Below, piece by piece: positions 35,113-45,868 of a stretch of 64,000 nt of DNA. The notes under the pieces were generated by a model. That model was not told where the DNA came from and did no database searches. It worked only from the letters and a program-made list of their open reading frames with translations. The DNA lies in contig NZ_LTBA01000001.1 in NCBI RefSeq assembly GCF_001594005.1, positions 1 to 64,000 of the forward strand. Direction: 5' to 3'. Each line of letters begins with the position of its first letter. The stretch's first letter is position 1. Source of the DNA: Clostridium tepidiprofundi DSM 19306 (GTDB lineage Bacteria; Bacillota; Clostridia; Clostridiales; Clostridiaceae). The position numbers and the translations under genes are program-made.

Positions 35113-36045
35113 ATGGAATTTAAACATACATCTGTTTTACTGAATGAAACTATTGAAGGGCTGAACATTAATAGCAAGGGTATTTATGTTGATTGTACTC
35201 TTGGAGGAGCTGGTCATTCGATTGAGATATTAAAGAATTTATCTGATGAAGGAAGACTTATAGGTATAGATCAAGATTGTGATGCTTTGAATGCAGCTAA
35301 AAAAAGACTAAGTGATTACAGAAATGTTACATATGTGCATGATAATTTTTATAATATAGAGACAGTATTAGAAAGTTTAAATATAACAGAAGTAGATGGT
35401 ATTCTTATGGATTTAGGTGTTTCTTCTTATCAATTAGATGAACCAGAAAGAGGGTTTAGCTATATGCATGATGCACCTTTAGATATGAGAATGAACAGGG
35501 ATAAGGATTTGACTGCATATGATATTGTAAATAAATATAGCCAAGAAGAGTTAAGCAGAATTATAAAAACTTATGGTGAGGAAAGATTTCATAAGAGAAT
35601 AGCAAACTTTATAGTAGAGTATAGAAATACAAAGGAAATAAAAACAACTTTTGATTTAGTTGAAATAATTAAAAGAGCTGTTCCTTCAAAGTATAGAAGA
35701 AATGGACCGCATCCAGCAAAAAGAACATTTCAAGCAATTAGAATTGAAGTTAACAAAGAATTAGAAATATTGAACAAAGCAATAGAAGATAGTGTAAACG
35801 CTTTAAAAGTGGGTGGAAGAATAGCAATAATAACATTTCATTCTCTTGAAGATAGAATTGTAAAGAATAAATTTAAAGAATTGGTAAATCCATGTACTTG
35901 TCCACCGGATTTTCCTGTGTGCATGTGTGGCAAAAAGCCAAAGTTAAAATTAATAAATAGAAAACCTATTGTTTCATCGGAAAAAGAACTTATAGAAAAT
36001 CCTAGATGCAGAAGTGCTAAATTAAGGGTAGCAGAAAAAATATGA
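35113..36045 (+). CDS. rsmH: 16S rRNA (cytosine1402-N4)-methyltransferase RsmH
   Basis: RsmH methylates C1402 of 16S rRNA. The 310 residues show [13 protein letters not shown], the SAM-binding [17 protein letters not shown] and [12 protein letters not shown], and the C-terminal [14 protein letters not shown] take ATG 35113, after GAGGAGAG; the frame is open from 35065, within mraZ. Second gene of the dcw cluster, as usual. Confidence 0.95.
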   Translation: MEFKHTSVLLNETIEGLNINSKGIYVDCTLGGAGHSIEILKNLSDEGRLIGIDQDCDALNAAKKRLSDYRNVTYVHDNFYNIETVLESLNITEVDGILMDLGVSSYQLDEPERGFSYMHDAPLDMRMNRDKDLTAYDIVNKYSQEELSRIIKTYGEERFHKRIANFIVEYRNTKEIKTTFDLVEIIKRAVPSKYRRNGPHPAKRTFQAIRIEVNKELEILNKAIEDSVNALKVGGRIAIITFHSLEDRIVKNKFKELVNPCTCPPDFPVCMCGKKPKLKLINRKPIVSSEKELIENPRCRSAKLRVAEKI

Positions 36046-36093
36046 TCGATTAAGATAAATATATTGTTCTAAAAAAATAATGGGGTGAATAAA

Positions 36094-36576
36094 TTGTTAG
36101 AAGAAAGATATGTTAATGGGAATACGGCATTACAGGTCGAGAGGGAGTATACTAGGAAAAAAGAGAATGAAAAAAGATTAAATAGAGATGAATTAAATAG
36201 AAAAAATGAATTGAGAGAGGAACAAAATAGAAAAAGACTTATAGTGCTAAAGAGCATTATGTGTGTTTTTATAGTTGGCATGATTGTTGTGAGTAGGTAT
36301 AGCATAATATATGGCAATGAAAAGAAGATAAGAGATATAAAAAAACAAATAGTAGAATTAAGAAGCGAGAATGATAAGATGAAAATAGAAATATTAAAGT
36401 TTCAAGATATAAATAAGATAGATGAGATAGCTAGAAAAAAATTACATATGGTTGAACCTAGCAGAGTAAATGTTGTATACTGTAACTTTGATAAAGAATA
36501 TTTTAAATCTCCTGATTTAACAAAGGTTTCAAAGAGTAAAAGTTTATTGTCAAAACTTAAAGAAATACTTTTTTAG
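36094..36576 (+). CDS. ftsL: FtsL-like septal membrane protein
   Basis: A small bitopic division protein that pairs with DivIC/DivIB. The roughly 160 residues have a highly charged cytoplasmic N-terminus, one membrane helix (about residues 50-70, LKSIMCVFIVGMIVV), a coiled coil (KKIRDIKKQIVELRSENDKM) and the pattern IDEIARKKLHMVEPS. I prefer TTG 36094, spaced 5 nt from GGGGTGA, over GTG 36085 inside that site. The call rests on architecture and on its place between rsmH and the PBP. Confidence 0.82.
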   Translation: MLEERYVNGNTALQVEREYTRKKENEKRLNRDELNRKNELREEQNRKRLIVLKSIMCVFIVGMIVVSRYSIIYGNEKKIRDIKKQIVELRSENDKMKIEILKFQDINKIDEIARKKLHMVEPSRVNVVYCNFDKEYFKSPDLTKVSKSKSLLSKLKEILF

Positions 36577-36605
36577 CGGAGGAATGTAAGTGGAGGAATA
36601 TATAG

Positions 36606-38810
36606 GTGGGAATTAAGAAATATAGATATCGGGATAGAGTTTTGATTAAAAAAAGAACAATCATCACATTTTTTATATTCATCTCGCTTTTTATGTTTCT
36701 GATTGGAAGATTAGGATATATAATGATTGGTAAAAGTGAAGACTATAAAAACAGGGCAATTGGTCAGTGGACCCATGAAGTCAAAATTTCACCTAAGAGA
36801 GGTAAGATTTTAGACAGAAATGGATATGAATTAGCTGTTAGTGCAAATGTGTATAGGGTTGATGTGGATTTAAATGCATTGAGGAATAGACTTAAGGAAG
36901 CAAATATGGATATGTCTGATATTTCGCCGAGCATTGCAACCATTTTGGATATGGATGAAAATGTAGTTTTGAAAAAATTAACAGCTCCTTTGCCAAATGG
37001 TAAGCCACGAGGAAGTGCTATAATTAAAAGAAGAGTGCAAAAAGAAGAAATAGATAAATTAAAGGATTATATAAAACAAAAAAGGTTATATGGAATTATT
37101 ATTTCACCTGATACTAAAAGATATTATCCCAATGGAAACTTTTTAGCTCATGTGCTTGGTAACACTAATTCGGATGGCGTGGGACGTGTTGGCGTAGAAT
37201 TAGTATATAATAAGTATTTAGCGGGTATTCCAGGTATAAAAATCGCTGAATTGGATAAAAACAATAAAAATATGCCATATATTATTTCGGATTATGTTAA
37301 ACCAGTAGATGGTAAAAATGTTGTTTTAACTATTGATCAAACAATTCAGTATTTCTGCGAAAAAGCTGCTGAACAAGCTATGGTAGATTATAAAGCTAAA
37401 GGTATAACAATAATGGTTATGAATCCTAACAATGGCGAGATATTGGCTCTTGTGAATAAGCCAGATTATAATCCTAATGAACCCTATGATAATAATAAAA
37501 CATTAGATGAAAACCAAAGGCTATGGAGAAATAGAGCTGTTAGTGATACTTTTGAACCAGGTTCTATATTTAAAGTTGTTACTGCTACAGCGGCTATGGA
37601 AGAAGGTAAAGTTTCTGATGATGATGTTTTTGTTTGTAATGGAAGCAGGAAAGTTGCTAATAGAATTATTCATTGTTGGAAGAGAACAGGACATGGAAGC
37701 CAGCATCTTGCCGATATTTTAAAAAATTCGTGTAATGTTGGTTTTATGATTCTAGGTGAAAGATTAGGTCCTGAACTGTTAAATAAATACATTAAGTTGT
37801 TTGGCTTTGGGAAAAAAACAGGAATAGATTTAAATGGAGAGGCTAGAGGGATAATTAAGAAAACTTCAGATATTACTCCAGTAGCTTTAGCTACAATATC
37901 TTTTGGACAGACTAATACTGTATCATGCGTACAGTATCTTACAGCTTTCAATGCGATTGCTAATGGAGGAGAACTGATAACTCCACATGTTATGAAAGAA
38001 ATAACACATTATGATAATGAAAATAATGTTGTTGTCGATAAAAAGTATGATAATTTTAATAGAAGAAGAATATTAGATGAAAATACTATGAGAGAATTGA
38101 GGGGGTATTTAGAAAAGGTTGTTTCTGAAGGTGGAGGAAAAGAAGCATATATTAAGGGATATCATATTGCAGGTAAAACTGGAACAGCTCAAAAGGTAGA
38201 CAATGTCCGTGGAGGATATGCTCATGGTAAATATATTGCATCTTTTGCTGGAATGGCACCAGCTGATAATCCTCAGGTAACTGTGTTTGTGTCTATTGAT
38301 GAACCAGATCCTTCAAATTATTATTCAAGTCATACTGCTGCTCCAACTGCAAGACAGGTTTTTATGGATATATTCAATTATTTATCATTTAAGCCAGATG
38401 TTACAGGAGAAGAGGTAGCGAAAAGTTTGCTTAAAGATGTTGTAGTTCCTGAGATTAGGGGACTAGAAAGGGAAGAAGCAATTAAAATATTAAAGAGTAA
38501 AAATTTGAAGTATGATATTGAATCGACTGGTAAATATATATCAGAGATAAATCCAAAACCGGGTTGTACAGTAAAGGAAGGTGCAGAGATTATTGTTTAT
38601 ACATCCGATTCGCCATTATATGAGAGCAAGGTTGTTGTGCCGAATCTATACGGATATAATAAAGAAGAGGCTGAAAAATTATTGAAGAGTTTGGGCTTGA
38701 AGCCAAGCTTTATTGGAAAGGGATTAGTTTCCGAGCAAAGCATTTCTGAAGGAACAGAAGTACTTAAGGATACTAAAATCACTTTAGAGCTACAGCTTGT
38801 AGGGGACTAG
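36606..38810 (+). CDS. spoVD: Class B penicillin-binding protein with two PASTA domains (SpoVD/FtsI)
   Basis: A transpeptidase that crosslinks septal or spore-cortex peptidoglycan. The 734 residues comprise an N-terminal membrane helix (about 19-40), a dimerisation domain, and the transpeptidase domain with SIFK in EPGSIFKVVTA, SCN in NSCNVGF and KTGT in GKTGTAQK. Two PASTA repeats follow, beginning VVVPEIRG and VVVPNLYG. The architecture fits both SpoVD and the vegetative PBP2B. As the only PBP in this cluster it may serve vegetative division. The start is GTG after GGAGG. A terminator-like hairpin follows. Confidence 0.9.
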   Translation: MGIKKYRYRDRVLIKKRTIITFFIFISLFMFLIGRLGYIMIGKSEDYKNRAIGQWTHEVKISPKRGKILDRNGYELAVSANVYRVDVDLNALRNRLKEANMDMSDISPSIATILDMDENVVLKKLTAPLPNGKPRGSAIIKRRVQKEEIDKLKDYIKQKRLYGIIISPDTKRYYPNGNFLAHVLGNTNSDGVGRVGVELVYNKYLAGIPGIKIAELDKNNKNMPYIISDYVKPVDGKNVVLTIDQTIQYFCEKAAEQAMVDYKAKGITIMVMNPNNGEILALVNKPDYNPNEPYDNNKTLDENQRLWRNRAVSDTFEPGSIFKVVTATAAMEEGKVSDDDVFVCNGSRKVANRIIHCWKRTGHGSQHLADILKNSCNVGFMILGERLGPELLNKYIKLFGFGKKTGIDLNGEARGIIKKTSDITPVALATISFGQTNTVSCVQYLTAFNAIANGGELITPHVMKEITHYDNENNVVVDKKYDNFNRRRILDENTMRELRGYLEKVVSEGGGKEAYIKGYHIAGKTGTAQKVDNVRGGYAHGKYIASFAGMAPADNPQVTVFVSIDEPDPSNYYSSHTAAPTARQVFMDIFNYLSFKPDVTGEEVAKSLLKDVVVPEIRGLEREEAIKILKSKNLKYDIESTGKYISEINPKPGCTVKEGAEIIVYTSDSPLYESKVVVPNLYGYNKEEAEKLLKSLGLKPSFIGKGLVSEQSISEGTEVLKDTKITLELQLVGD

Positions 38811-38850
38811 GATATTTTCTTAATATATGATATATTTATTCTGTAGTGAC

Positions 38851-38886
38851 CGGCAGTAACAAATCATTTTACTGCCGAATTTTTTG
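38851..38886 (+). terminator. Terminator or attenuator between spoVD and murE
   Basis: A 9-bp perfect stem CGGCAGTAA/TTACTGCCG and a 9-nt loop are followed by AATTTTTT. It lies 15 bp before the murE start inside an otherwise continuous cluster, so it probably reduces rather than stops transcription of the mur genes. Confidence 0.82.
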
Positions 38887-38900
38887 TGGGAGTGATTAAA

Positions 38901-40349
38901 TTGAAGTTGAAAAAAGTTCTATTAGGTATTGATGTATTAAATTATGAGGATTTTGTGGATATTGATATAAACAAGATAGAATTTGATTCAAGAAAAATAG
39001 AAAAAGGAGATGTTTTTTTCTGTATATTGGGTTACAATTTGGATGGACATGATTATGCTGAAGATGCAATAAAACGTGGTGCTTCTGTTATTGTATGTGA
39101 AAAAGAGTTGAATTTTGAAGATAAAGAAGTTGTAGTTATTATGGTTAAAGATACAAGAAAGGCACTTGCAATATGTTCATCAAATTATTATGGCAATCCA
39201 TCAAATAATTTGAATATAATAGGTGTAACAGGTACAAATGGTAAGACAACATCAACATATATGCTTAGAACTATACTTCAAAATGCTGGGTATAAAGTTG
39301 GTATAATAGGTACTATAGCTAACTATATTGGTGATGAAAAAATAAAATCGCATAGGACAACACCTGAATCATTAGAGTTACATAAGCTATTTAAAAGAAT
39401 GAGCGATAAAAATGTTGATTATTGCATAATGGAAGTGTCTTCACATTCACTTGCTCTTGATAGAGTTTATGGTATTAAATTTAATCAAGGATTATTTACT
39501 AATTTGACACAGGATCATCTTGATTTTCATAAAGACTTTGAAGATTATTTTAATAGTAAATTCAAGTTGTTTAAGAATTCATCAAAAGCGGTTGTAAATA
39601 TTGATGATAAGTACGGTCAAAAAATATGTAAATTATTAAAAGAGAATGTATATACTTATGCTATAAAAAATAAAGCGGACTTTATAGCAAGCAATATTAA
39701 TATGAATTCTAGGGAAACCGATTTTGATTTAATATATAATGGAAATATTATAAATATAAAATTAAATATTCCTGGCAAATATAATGTATATAATGCTCTT
39801 GGATGCATAGGTAGTTGTATTAATGAAGGAATAAGCATTGAAAAAATTGTTGAAGGGCTTAAAAATATAAATATACCAGGAAGATGTGAAGTTGTTTCGA
39901 AAAAATACGATTTGGGGTTTGATATTATTGTTGATTATGCACATACTCCAGATGGATTAGAAAATATTTTATTAACAGCTAGGGAATTCACGAAAGGTAG
40001 GTTGATATCTGTTTTTGGATGCGGAGGAGATAGAGACAATAAAAAGAGGCCTATTATGGGCAAAATAGGAAGTGAAATAAGTGATTTATGTATAATTACT
40101 TCTGATAATCCGAGAACTGAACCACCTATGAGTATTATACAAGATATTATTAAAGGCATTAGTAAAGATAATTATATAGTTGTAGAAAACAGAAAGGGAG
40201 CAATAAGAAAAGCATTGGCTATGGCTAAAAAGAATGATACCATAGTAATTGCAGGTAAAGGACATGAAGATTATCAAATACTTAATGATAAAATTATTCA
40301 TTTTGATGAAAGAGAAATAATTGATGAACTTGTAAAGGAGTTGTTCTAA
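38901..40349 (+). CDS. murE: UDP-MurNAc-tripeptide synthetase MurE
   Basis: MurE adds the third residue to UDP-MurNAc-L-Ala-D-Glu. The 482 residues contain [14 protein letters not shown], the ATP-binding [14 protein letters not shown] and [12 protein letters not shown]. The region [13 protein letters not shown] holds the DNPR motif that in known MurE enzymes selects meso-diaminopimelate, so mDAP is likely the third residue. I choose TTG 38901 after GGGAGTGA. murF follows directly. Confidence 0.95.
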   Translation: MKLKKVLLGIDVLNYEDFVDIDINKIEFDSRKIEKGDVFFCILGYNLDGHDYAEDAIKRGASVIVCEKELNFEDKEVVVIMVKDTRKALAICSSNYYGNPSNNLNIIGVTGTNGKTTSTYMLRTILQNAGYKVGIIGTIANYIGDEKIKSHRTTPESLELHKLFKRMSDKNVDYCIMEVSSHSLALDRVYGIKFNQGLFTNLTQDHLDFHKDFEDYFNSKFKLFKNSSKAVVNIDDKYGQKICKLLKENVYTYAIKNKADFIASNINMNSRETDFDLIYNGNIINIKLNIPGKYNVYNALGCIGSCINEGISIEKIVEGLKNINIPGRCEVVSKKYDLGFDIIVDYAHTPDGLENILLTAREFTKGRLISVFGCGGDRDNKKRPIMGKIGSEISDLCIITSDNPRTEPPMSIIQDIIKGISKDNYIVVENRKGAIRKALAMAKKNDTIVIAGKGHEDYQILNDKIIHFDEREIIDELVKELF

Positions 40350-41729
40350 TTGGAAATACTTACATTGGAAGAAATCATAGAGGCTGTCTCAGGAGAACTT
40401 ATTTGTTTAGGTAATAATAAATTCTTTAAGAATGTTACTACTGATTCTAGAAAAATAAAAAAAGGGGATATTTTTATTGCATTACATGGGGAAAGATTTG
40501 ATGGTAATGAATTTGTTGAAGAAGCTGCTTTAAAGGGTGCAGCCCTATGTATTGTAGATAGTATTAAGTATAATGAAGAAAACATTAGTAAATATACATC
40601 TATTATTAAGGTTGAGTATACAAATAAAGCATTAAAGGATTTAGCTAAATACTACAGAAGTAAACTTGACATTAAAGTGATTGGTATAACTGGTTCGACA
40701 GGTAAGACATCTACTAAAGATTTTGTTGCAGCTGCTTTGAGTTCAAAGCTAAATGTATTTAAAACAGAAGGTAATTTTAATAACGAAATTGGATTGCCAA
40801 TTATGATTTTTAAATTGGATAATTCATATGATGTTGCTGTATTAGAAATGGGAATGAGTAATTTTGGAGAGATTCACAACCTTGCAGATATTGCAAGACC
40901 TGATATTGCTGTAATAACAAATATAGGTATTTCACACATTGAGAACTTAAAGACTAGAGAGAATATATTAAAAGCAAAATTGGAAATAACAGATTTTTTT
41001 AATAATGATAGCATATTAATAATTAATAACGATAATGATATGTTGAATGCATATGATAATAAAAATATAAACATTATTAGGATTGGAACTTCAGGTGATG
41101 TTAATTTCAAAGCATTTGACATAAAACTTAATGAAAATAGTATAAAATATACTATTAAGGAAATAAATACAGATAAAGAGCATAGTTTAGTTATAAAAGC
41201 ACTTGGAGAACACAATGTATTAAATTCTTTACTGGCTGTGGCTTGTTCTAGAGTATTAAGTATCGACTATGAATATATTCAGAAAGGAATTAATTGCTTT
41301 AAAGCTTCACCTATGCGACTCGATATAATAAGAGGTAAAAAATTTGTTGTTGTTAATGATTGTTACAATGCGAGTCCTGATTCAATGATTGCTGCATTAA
41401 ATGTATTATCAACAATAAATGGAAAAAGAAAAATTGCAGTATTGGGTACAATGATGGAGTTAGGTGATAAAGCTTATTATGCTCATTATGAAGTGGGTAG
41501 ATATGCATCAGAGGAGGGAGTAGATTTGCTATTGACAGTTGGAGAATATAAAGAGGTTTACAAGGAAGGATATGGTAATCCAAGCTATTTTAAAGGGTTT
41601 GGAAGTAAACAAAAATTAATTGATTATTTAGAAAAAGAAGTTACAGAAGGCGATGTTATTTTAATAAAAGCATCAAGGACTATGAGATTTGAAGATATTG
41701 TTAATAAACTAGAGATAATAAATAGCTAA
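40350..41729 (+). CDS. murF: UDP-MurNAc-tripeptide-D-Ala-D-Ala ligase MurF
   Basis: MurF attaches D-Ala-D-Ala to complete the pentapeptide precursor. The 459 residues show TDSRKIKKGDIFIALHGERFDGN, ATP-binding GITGSTGKTSTKDF, EGNFNNEIGLP and LEMGMSNFGEI, and NDCYNASPDSM. The start is TTG directly after the murE stop, with AAAGGAG upstream. Confidence 0.95.
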   Translation: MEILTLEEIIEAVSGELICLGNNKFFKNVTTDSRKIKKGDIFIALHGERFDGNEFVEEAALKGAALCIVDSIKYNEENISKYTSIIKVEYTNKALKDLAKYYRSKLDIKVIGITGSTGKTSTKDFVAAALSSKLNVFKTEGNFNNEIGLPIMIFKLDNSYDVAVLEMGMSNFGEIHNLADIARPDIAVITNIGISHIENLKTRENILKAKLEITDFFNNDSILIINNDNDMLNAYDNKNINIIRIGTSGDVNFKAFDIKLNENSIKYTIKEINTDKEHSLVIKALGEHNVLNSLLAVACSRVLSIDYEYIQKGINCFKASPMRLDIIRGKKFVVVNDCYNASPDSMIAALNVLSTINGKRKIAVLGTMMELGDKAYYAHYEVGRYASEEGVDLLLTVGEYKEVYKEGYGNPSYFKGFGSKQKLIDYLEKEVTEGDVILIKASRTMRFEDIVNKLEIINS

Positions 41730-41743
41730 AGTAGGTGATTTCA

Positions 41744-42706
41744 ATGAGTAAAATTATTTATTGTGTATTAGTTGGATTTGCTGTATCAATTTTACAAGGA
41801 CCATTATTAATTCCCATATTTCATAGATTGAAATTTGGACAAAACATACGAGATGAAGGGCCTGCAACTCATAAGAAAAAGGCGGGTACTCCAACAATGG
41901 GTGGAATAATATTTATTCTAGCAACTGCCATAACATTATTTGTTATTGAAAAGCACCCAGGAAGTAATGCTATTGTTGCATTATTAGCATTTATTGGTTT
42001 TGGGATTGTTGGATTTTTAGATGATATATTAAAGATTATACACAAACACAATGAAGGATTAAAGCCTAAGCAGAAGATGGTTTTGCTGGTAATAATATCT
42101 GGTATGATAGCATTTTATGCAGCAAAGAATATTGGTACTGACATTTACATACCTTTTGTAAATAATACTGTAGATTTAGGAAAGCTATATATTCCCTTTG
42201 TAATAATATTTTTTGTTGCTACTACAAATGCTGTAAATTTAACTGATGGGTTGGATGGACTTGCGACTTCGGTTACTCTTTTAGTTATCATATTCTTTGC
42301 AATGATAGGTTATGGAATGGGCAATTATGTATTAGCTGATTTTTGTGGAATTATTTCTGGAGCATTATTAGGGTTTTTGAGATATAATTCTTATCCTGCA
42401 AAGATAATTATGGGTGATACTGGCTCACTAGGTCTAGGAGGAGTAGTTGCAGCTGTGGCATTGATACTTAAATTACCATTGATTGTTATTATTGTAGGAG
42501 GAATTTATGTAGCAGAAGTACTTTCTGTGATACTTCAGGTTTCATCATTTAAGTTAACTGGTAAGAGAATTTTTAGAATGTCTCCTTTACATCATCATTT
42601 TGAACTTATTGGCTGGCATGAAAGTAAGATAGTAGCTGTATTTTCAATAATTACTGTGATACTATGTTTAATAGGATTTTTGTCATTGTCTTTTTTATCT
42701 TTGTAG
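41744..42706 (+). CDS. mraY: Phospho-MurNAc-pentapeptide transferase MraY
   Basis: MraY makes lipid I by moving phospho-MurNAc-pentapeptide onto undecaprenyl phosphate at the inner membrane face. The 320 residues have about ten helices and the motifs [31 protein letters not shown]-like cytoplasmic loop [20 protein letters not shown] and HHHFEL. I use ATG 41744, after AGTAGGTGA. murD, which normally follows mraY, is not present; ftsW comes next. Confidence 0.95.
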   Translation: MSKIIYCVLVGFAVSILQGPLLIPIFHRLKFGQNIRDEGPATHKKKAGTPTMGGIIFILATAITLFVIEKHPGSNAIVALLAFIGFGIVGFLDDILKIIHKHNEGLKPKQKMVLLVIISGMIAFYAAKNIGTDIYIPFVNNTVDLGKLYIPFVIIFFVATTNAVNLTDGLDGLATSVTLLVIIFFAMIGYGMGNYVLADFCGIISGALLGFLRYNSYPAKIIMGDTGSLGLGGVVAAVALILKLPLIVIIVGGIYVAEVLSVILQVSSFKLTGKRIFRMSPLHHHFELIGWHESKIVAVFSIITVILCLIGFLSLSFLSL

Positions 42707-42730
42707 TAATATTGTTATGGGAGGTATAAA

Positions 42731-43849
42731 ATGAAAAGACCCAAGGTAAAAATGGGACAGATAGATTTTACTTTATTTGCAATAGTTATGTTGTTAGTTT
42801 CAGTAGGAGTTGTTATGGTATATAGTGCTAGTTCTTATTCTGCATTTTTCAATCCAAACTATAATGACAGTATGTATTTTTTGAAAAAACAATTAATGTG
42901 GACATTATTGGGTACTATTGCTATGATAATTGCAATAAGAGTAGACTATCATAAATATAGAAAATATACTAACTTAATGATGATTATTACTTTTGCACTC
43001 TTGGTAATAGTTTTATTTTCAAAGCCTATAAATGGAGCTCGAAGGTGGATTGATTTAAAAGTTGTAACGCTTCAGCCGTCTGAGCTTGCGAAATATATGG
43101 TAGTTCTTATTTTGGCTAGAAGTATAGATAATAAAGGAGAATTAATAAACTCATTTTCTAAGGGTATAATTCCCAATCTTTTTATAGGATCAGTTTTTGC
43201 AGGAATGATACTTTTAGAAAAAAATTTAAGTATTGCATCTGTCGTTATGATTGTAACTTTAGCTATGTTATTTGCTGCAGGTGCTAAATGGAGACATGTT
43301 ATATTTACTCTGTTGCTTATGTTTGCAGCGGGTGTAGGTTTTACTTTAATTGAGCCTTATAGAATGAAAAGACTTATGAGTTTTAGAAATCCTTGGGCTG
43401 ATCCTCTAGATACTGGTTATCAGTTAATACAATCGTTATATGCATTGGGGTCTGGAGGAATACTTGGTGTTGGATTAGGTAAATCACGTCAAAAATGTTA
43501 TTACATCCCAGAACCGCATAATGATTTTATCTTTTCAATTATAGCTGAAGAATTAGGATTGATAGGATGTATATTTGTTATAACACTTTATATAATTTTT
43601 ATTTGGAGAGGAATACTAGTGTCTTTGAGAGCAAAAGATGTTTATGGCTCGATTTTAGCTATAGGAATAACATCTATTATTGCTATTCAAGCTGTAATAA
43701 ATATTGCAGTTGTTTCAGGTTCTATGCCTGTTACAGGAGTACCGCTTCCCTTTATAAGTTATGGTGGTTCATCACTGATATTCAATATGTTTGCTATGGG
43801 GATTTTGCTTAATATTTCAAGGCAAACAAGAAATAAAAGTGATATATGA
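42731..43849 (+). CDS. ftsW: SEDS-family glycosyltransferase FtsW/SpoVE
   Basis: SEDS peptidoglycan polymerase that works with the class B PBP upstream. The 372 residues contain about ten helices with VYSASSY, NGARRWID and LQPSELAKYM, the large loop with DPLDTGYQLIQSLYALGSGG and PEPHNDFIFSIIAEELG, and a PVTGVPLPFISYGGSS motif. FtsW versus SpoVE cannot be decided by sequence alone. A terminator follows, where murG would normally be. Confidence 0.93.
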   Translation: MKRPKVKMGQIDFTLFAIVMLLVSVGVVMVYSASSYSAFFNPNYNDSMYFLKKQLMWTLLGTIAMIIAIRVDYHKYRKYTNLMMIITFALLVIVLFSKPINGARRWIDLKVVTLQPSELAKYMVVLILARSIDNKGELINSFSKGIIPNLFIGSVFAGMILLEKNLSIASVVMIVTLAMLFAAGAKWRHVIFTLLLMFAAGVGFTLIEPYRMKRLMSFRNPWADPLDTGYQLIQSLYALGSGGILGVGLGKSRQKCYYIPEPHNDFIFSIIAEELGLIGCIFVITLYIIFIWRGILVSLRAKDVYGSILAIGITSIIAIQAVINIAVVSGSMPVTGVPLPFISYGGSSLIFNMFAMGILLNISRQTRNKSDI

Positions 43850-43852
43850 TTG

Positions 43853-43890
43853 AGGACTTTATTTTTTAATAAAGTTCTTATTATTTTTTA
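43853..43890 (+). terminator. Terminator after ftsW
   Basis: An 11-bp stem (43853-43863 with 43868-43878, one G-U pair) with a TTTT loop, followed by TTATTATTTTTTA. It splits the dcw region into a precursor-synthesis part and a divIB part. Confidence 0.8.
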
Positions 43891-43956
43891 CTTAATTGAT
43901 GAAAAATGTGTTTGTAAATGGTATTATATATTTATGAAAAGAATGTGGTGATGTAT

Positions 43957-44754
43957 ATGAAAAGAAAATCAGATAGTATGTATAATAAAGCTAAGTACAT
44001 AATAGATAATAAAGATAAGTTGATTAATAGAAGAATTGCTTTTAAAAGAATGAGAATGTATTTATTTATAACAATGATATTTATAGGAATAGCGATTACG
44101 TTGTGTCTTAAGTTATCTATGTTTAATATTACTCAAATAAATGTAGTAGGAAATAATGTTGTTAATTATAATGATATTATATTAAGTTCGCATATAAAAA
44201 AAGGCATGAATATTTTTAGGATTAATGTTAATGAGGCAATAAAGAGTATTGAGGGTAACCCTCATATTTTAAGTGCTATTGTAAAGAGAAAGTTACCTAA
44301 TGTTGTAAGAATTGATGTTCGAGAAAGGAAAGCTAAATTTTATGCATACTTTAACAATAAATATTTTATAATAGATAATTATGGAGTTATTATTGATGTA
44401 AAAAGTGATATTAGTGATATGAGATTAATTAAATTGGATGGATTTGACTTTTCAAAGGCGCAGTTAGGAGAAGTACTACCGTGCGAGGATGAACGTAAAG
44501 TAGCAATGTTAGATGAAATATCTAATATTATTAAAAACAATAGAAGTAATGTTAAAATTTCTATTGTTGATTTATCGAATATGGCTGATATAAATTTTTA
44601 TTGCGGTTCTATGCAAGTAAAGTTAGGAACAAATAGAGATTTAATAAAGAAATTGGATAAAGCGTTTGATATTATTATTAAAGAAAATATTGTTAATAAA
44701 AAAGGATATGTAGATGTTAGTTTTAGTGGTAATCCAGTAATCTATACAGATTAG
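43957..44754 (+). CDS. divIB: Cell division protein FtsQ/DivIB
   Basis: A bitopic protein that stabilises the septal FtsL/DivIC complex. The 265 residues have a basic cytoplasmic N-terminus, one membrane helix near residues 35-53, a POTRA domain (FNITQINVVGNNVVNYNDII) and the FtsQ beta domain starting PNVVRIDVRERKAKFYAYF. I choose ATG 43957, 4-5 nt after GGTGAT, over the longer frame from 43918. Confidence 0.9.
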   Translation: MKRKSDSMYNKAKYIIDNKDKLINRRIAFKRMRMYLFITMIFIGIAITLCLKLSMFNITQINVVGNNVVNYNDIILSSHIKKGMNIFRINVNEAIKSIEGNPHILSAIVKRKLPNVVRIDVRERKAKFYAYFNNKYFIIDNYGVIIDVKSDISDMRLIKLDGFDFSKAQLGEVLPCEDERKVAMLDEISNIIKNNRSNVKISIVDLSNMADINFYCGSMQVKLGTNRDLIKKLDKAFDIIIKENIVNKKGYVDVSFSGNPVIYTD

Positions 44755-44766
44755 GGGGACATAATT

Positions 44767-45483
44767 ATGAATGAAAGACTCTCAAAGATATCTGTTGCTA
44801 TAGTATGTGTTATATTTGGGTTTTTATTGTCATATCAGATCAAAGTGCTGCACATAAATAAAATGCAATCAGGTACAAAAAAACAGAATGCAGAAATATC
44901 TTTAGAAATTGAACAATTACAAAAACAAAAAGAAGAATTGAAGAAAAAGATTGATAGTCTTCAAAGTAAAATAGCACAATATGAACAAGCGGCTGCTAGT
45001 AAAAATGAAAGAAGTAAGATGCTATTGGAAGATTTAAAAAAAATGAGAATACTTAATGGTGCTACAAAAGTTAAAGGTGAGGGCCTTATAATAAAAATTT
45101 CACCTAAGAGCAATATATTTGGTAGTGCATATGAAGGTCAACCAATTACCGATTCAAATTTGCTTGCTATAGTAAATGAACTTTATTCTGTTGGTGCAGA
45201 AGCAATAAGCATAAATGATATTAGGATTACGGCTAGAAGTGGTATTAGGACAGCAAGTAACTCAATAATAATTTCGAATGAGAAAATTTCTTATAATAAA
45301 CCAGTTGAAATTAAAGTTATAGGTAATAAAGATTTGTTGGAAGCTGCTTTAAATTTTCCAGGAAACATTCCAAATACTCTGTATCAGAATTGTGACATTG
45401 ATTGGAAAAGTTATGATGAAATAATTATTCCAAAGAGTAATGAATTGATTGAATTTAAGTATGCTATTCCGTTAGAAAAATAA
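44767..45483 (+). CDS. DUF881-family membrane protein (first copy)
   Basis: The 238 residues have one N-terminal membrane helix, a coiled coil of about 55 residues (rich in KKEELKKKIDSLQSKI-like heptads) and the DUF881 domain with GEGLIIKIS, LLAIVNELYSVGAEAISIND and RI. It forms a trio with Sbp and a second DUF881 gene between divIB and ftsZ in many Firmicutes. The function is not established; a division-site or envelope role is inferred from context. Confidence 0.88.
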   Translation: MNERLSKISVAIVCVIFGFLLSYQIKVLHINKMQSGTKKQNAEISLEIEQLQKQKEELKKKIDSLQSKIAQYEQAAASKNERSKMLLEDLKKMRILNGATKVKGEGLIIKISPKSNIFGSAYEGQPITDSNLLAIVNELYSVGAEAISINDIRITARSGIRTASNSIIISNEKISYNKPVEIKVIGNKDLLEAALNFPGNIPNTLYQNCDIDWKSYDEIIIPKSNELIEFKYAIPLEK

Positions 45484-45496
45484 TAGAGGTGTTGTT

Positions 45497-45868
45497 ATGA
45501 TTTTTGCAATCGTAGGTTTGATAGTAGGTATTGTCTTAGGTTTACTAGTAAATATAAATATTCCTATGAAGTTTTCTCCATATATTTCTATTGCAATAAT
45601 TGCTTGTATAGATTCAATTTTTGGTGCTATAAGTGCTAGCTTATCTAAAACGTTTAGGACAGATATATTCATATCTGGTTTTATAGGTAATGCAATTTTA
45701 GCTGTGTTACTAGTCTATTTGGGTAATATACTAGGCGTGCCTATATATATTGCTGCTGTGATATTGTTTGGTAGCAGGATATTTAATAATTTTGCAATAG
45801 TAAGAAGGTTGCTTCTTGAAAGAGCAAAGTTTAACAAGAGGTGGTCTGATGCGGATGAAGATAAATAA
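45497..45868 (+). CDS. sbp: Small basic protein Sbp (DUF1290)
   Basis: The 123-residue membrane protein has about four helices with the DUF1290 pattern GIVLGLLVNINIP and AIIACIDSIFGAISASL. In B. subtilis the equivalent gene (sbp) lies in front of ftsA-ftsZ. Its role is unknown. It overlaps the second DUF881 gene by 20 nt. Confidence 0.9.
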   Translation: MIFAIVGLIVGIVLGLLVNINIPMKFSPYISIAIIACIDSIFGAISASLSKTFRTDIFISGFIGNAILAVLLVYLGNILGVPIYIAAVILFGSRIFNNFAIVRRLLLERAKFNKRWSDADEDK

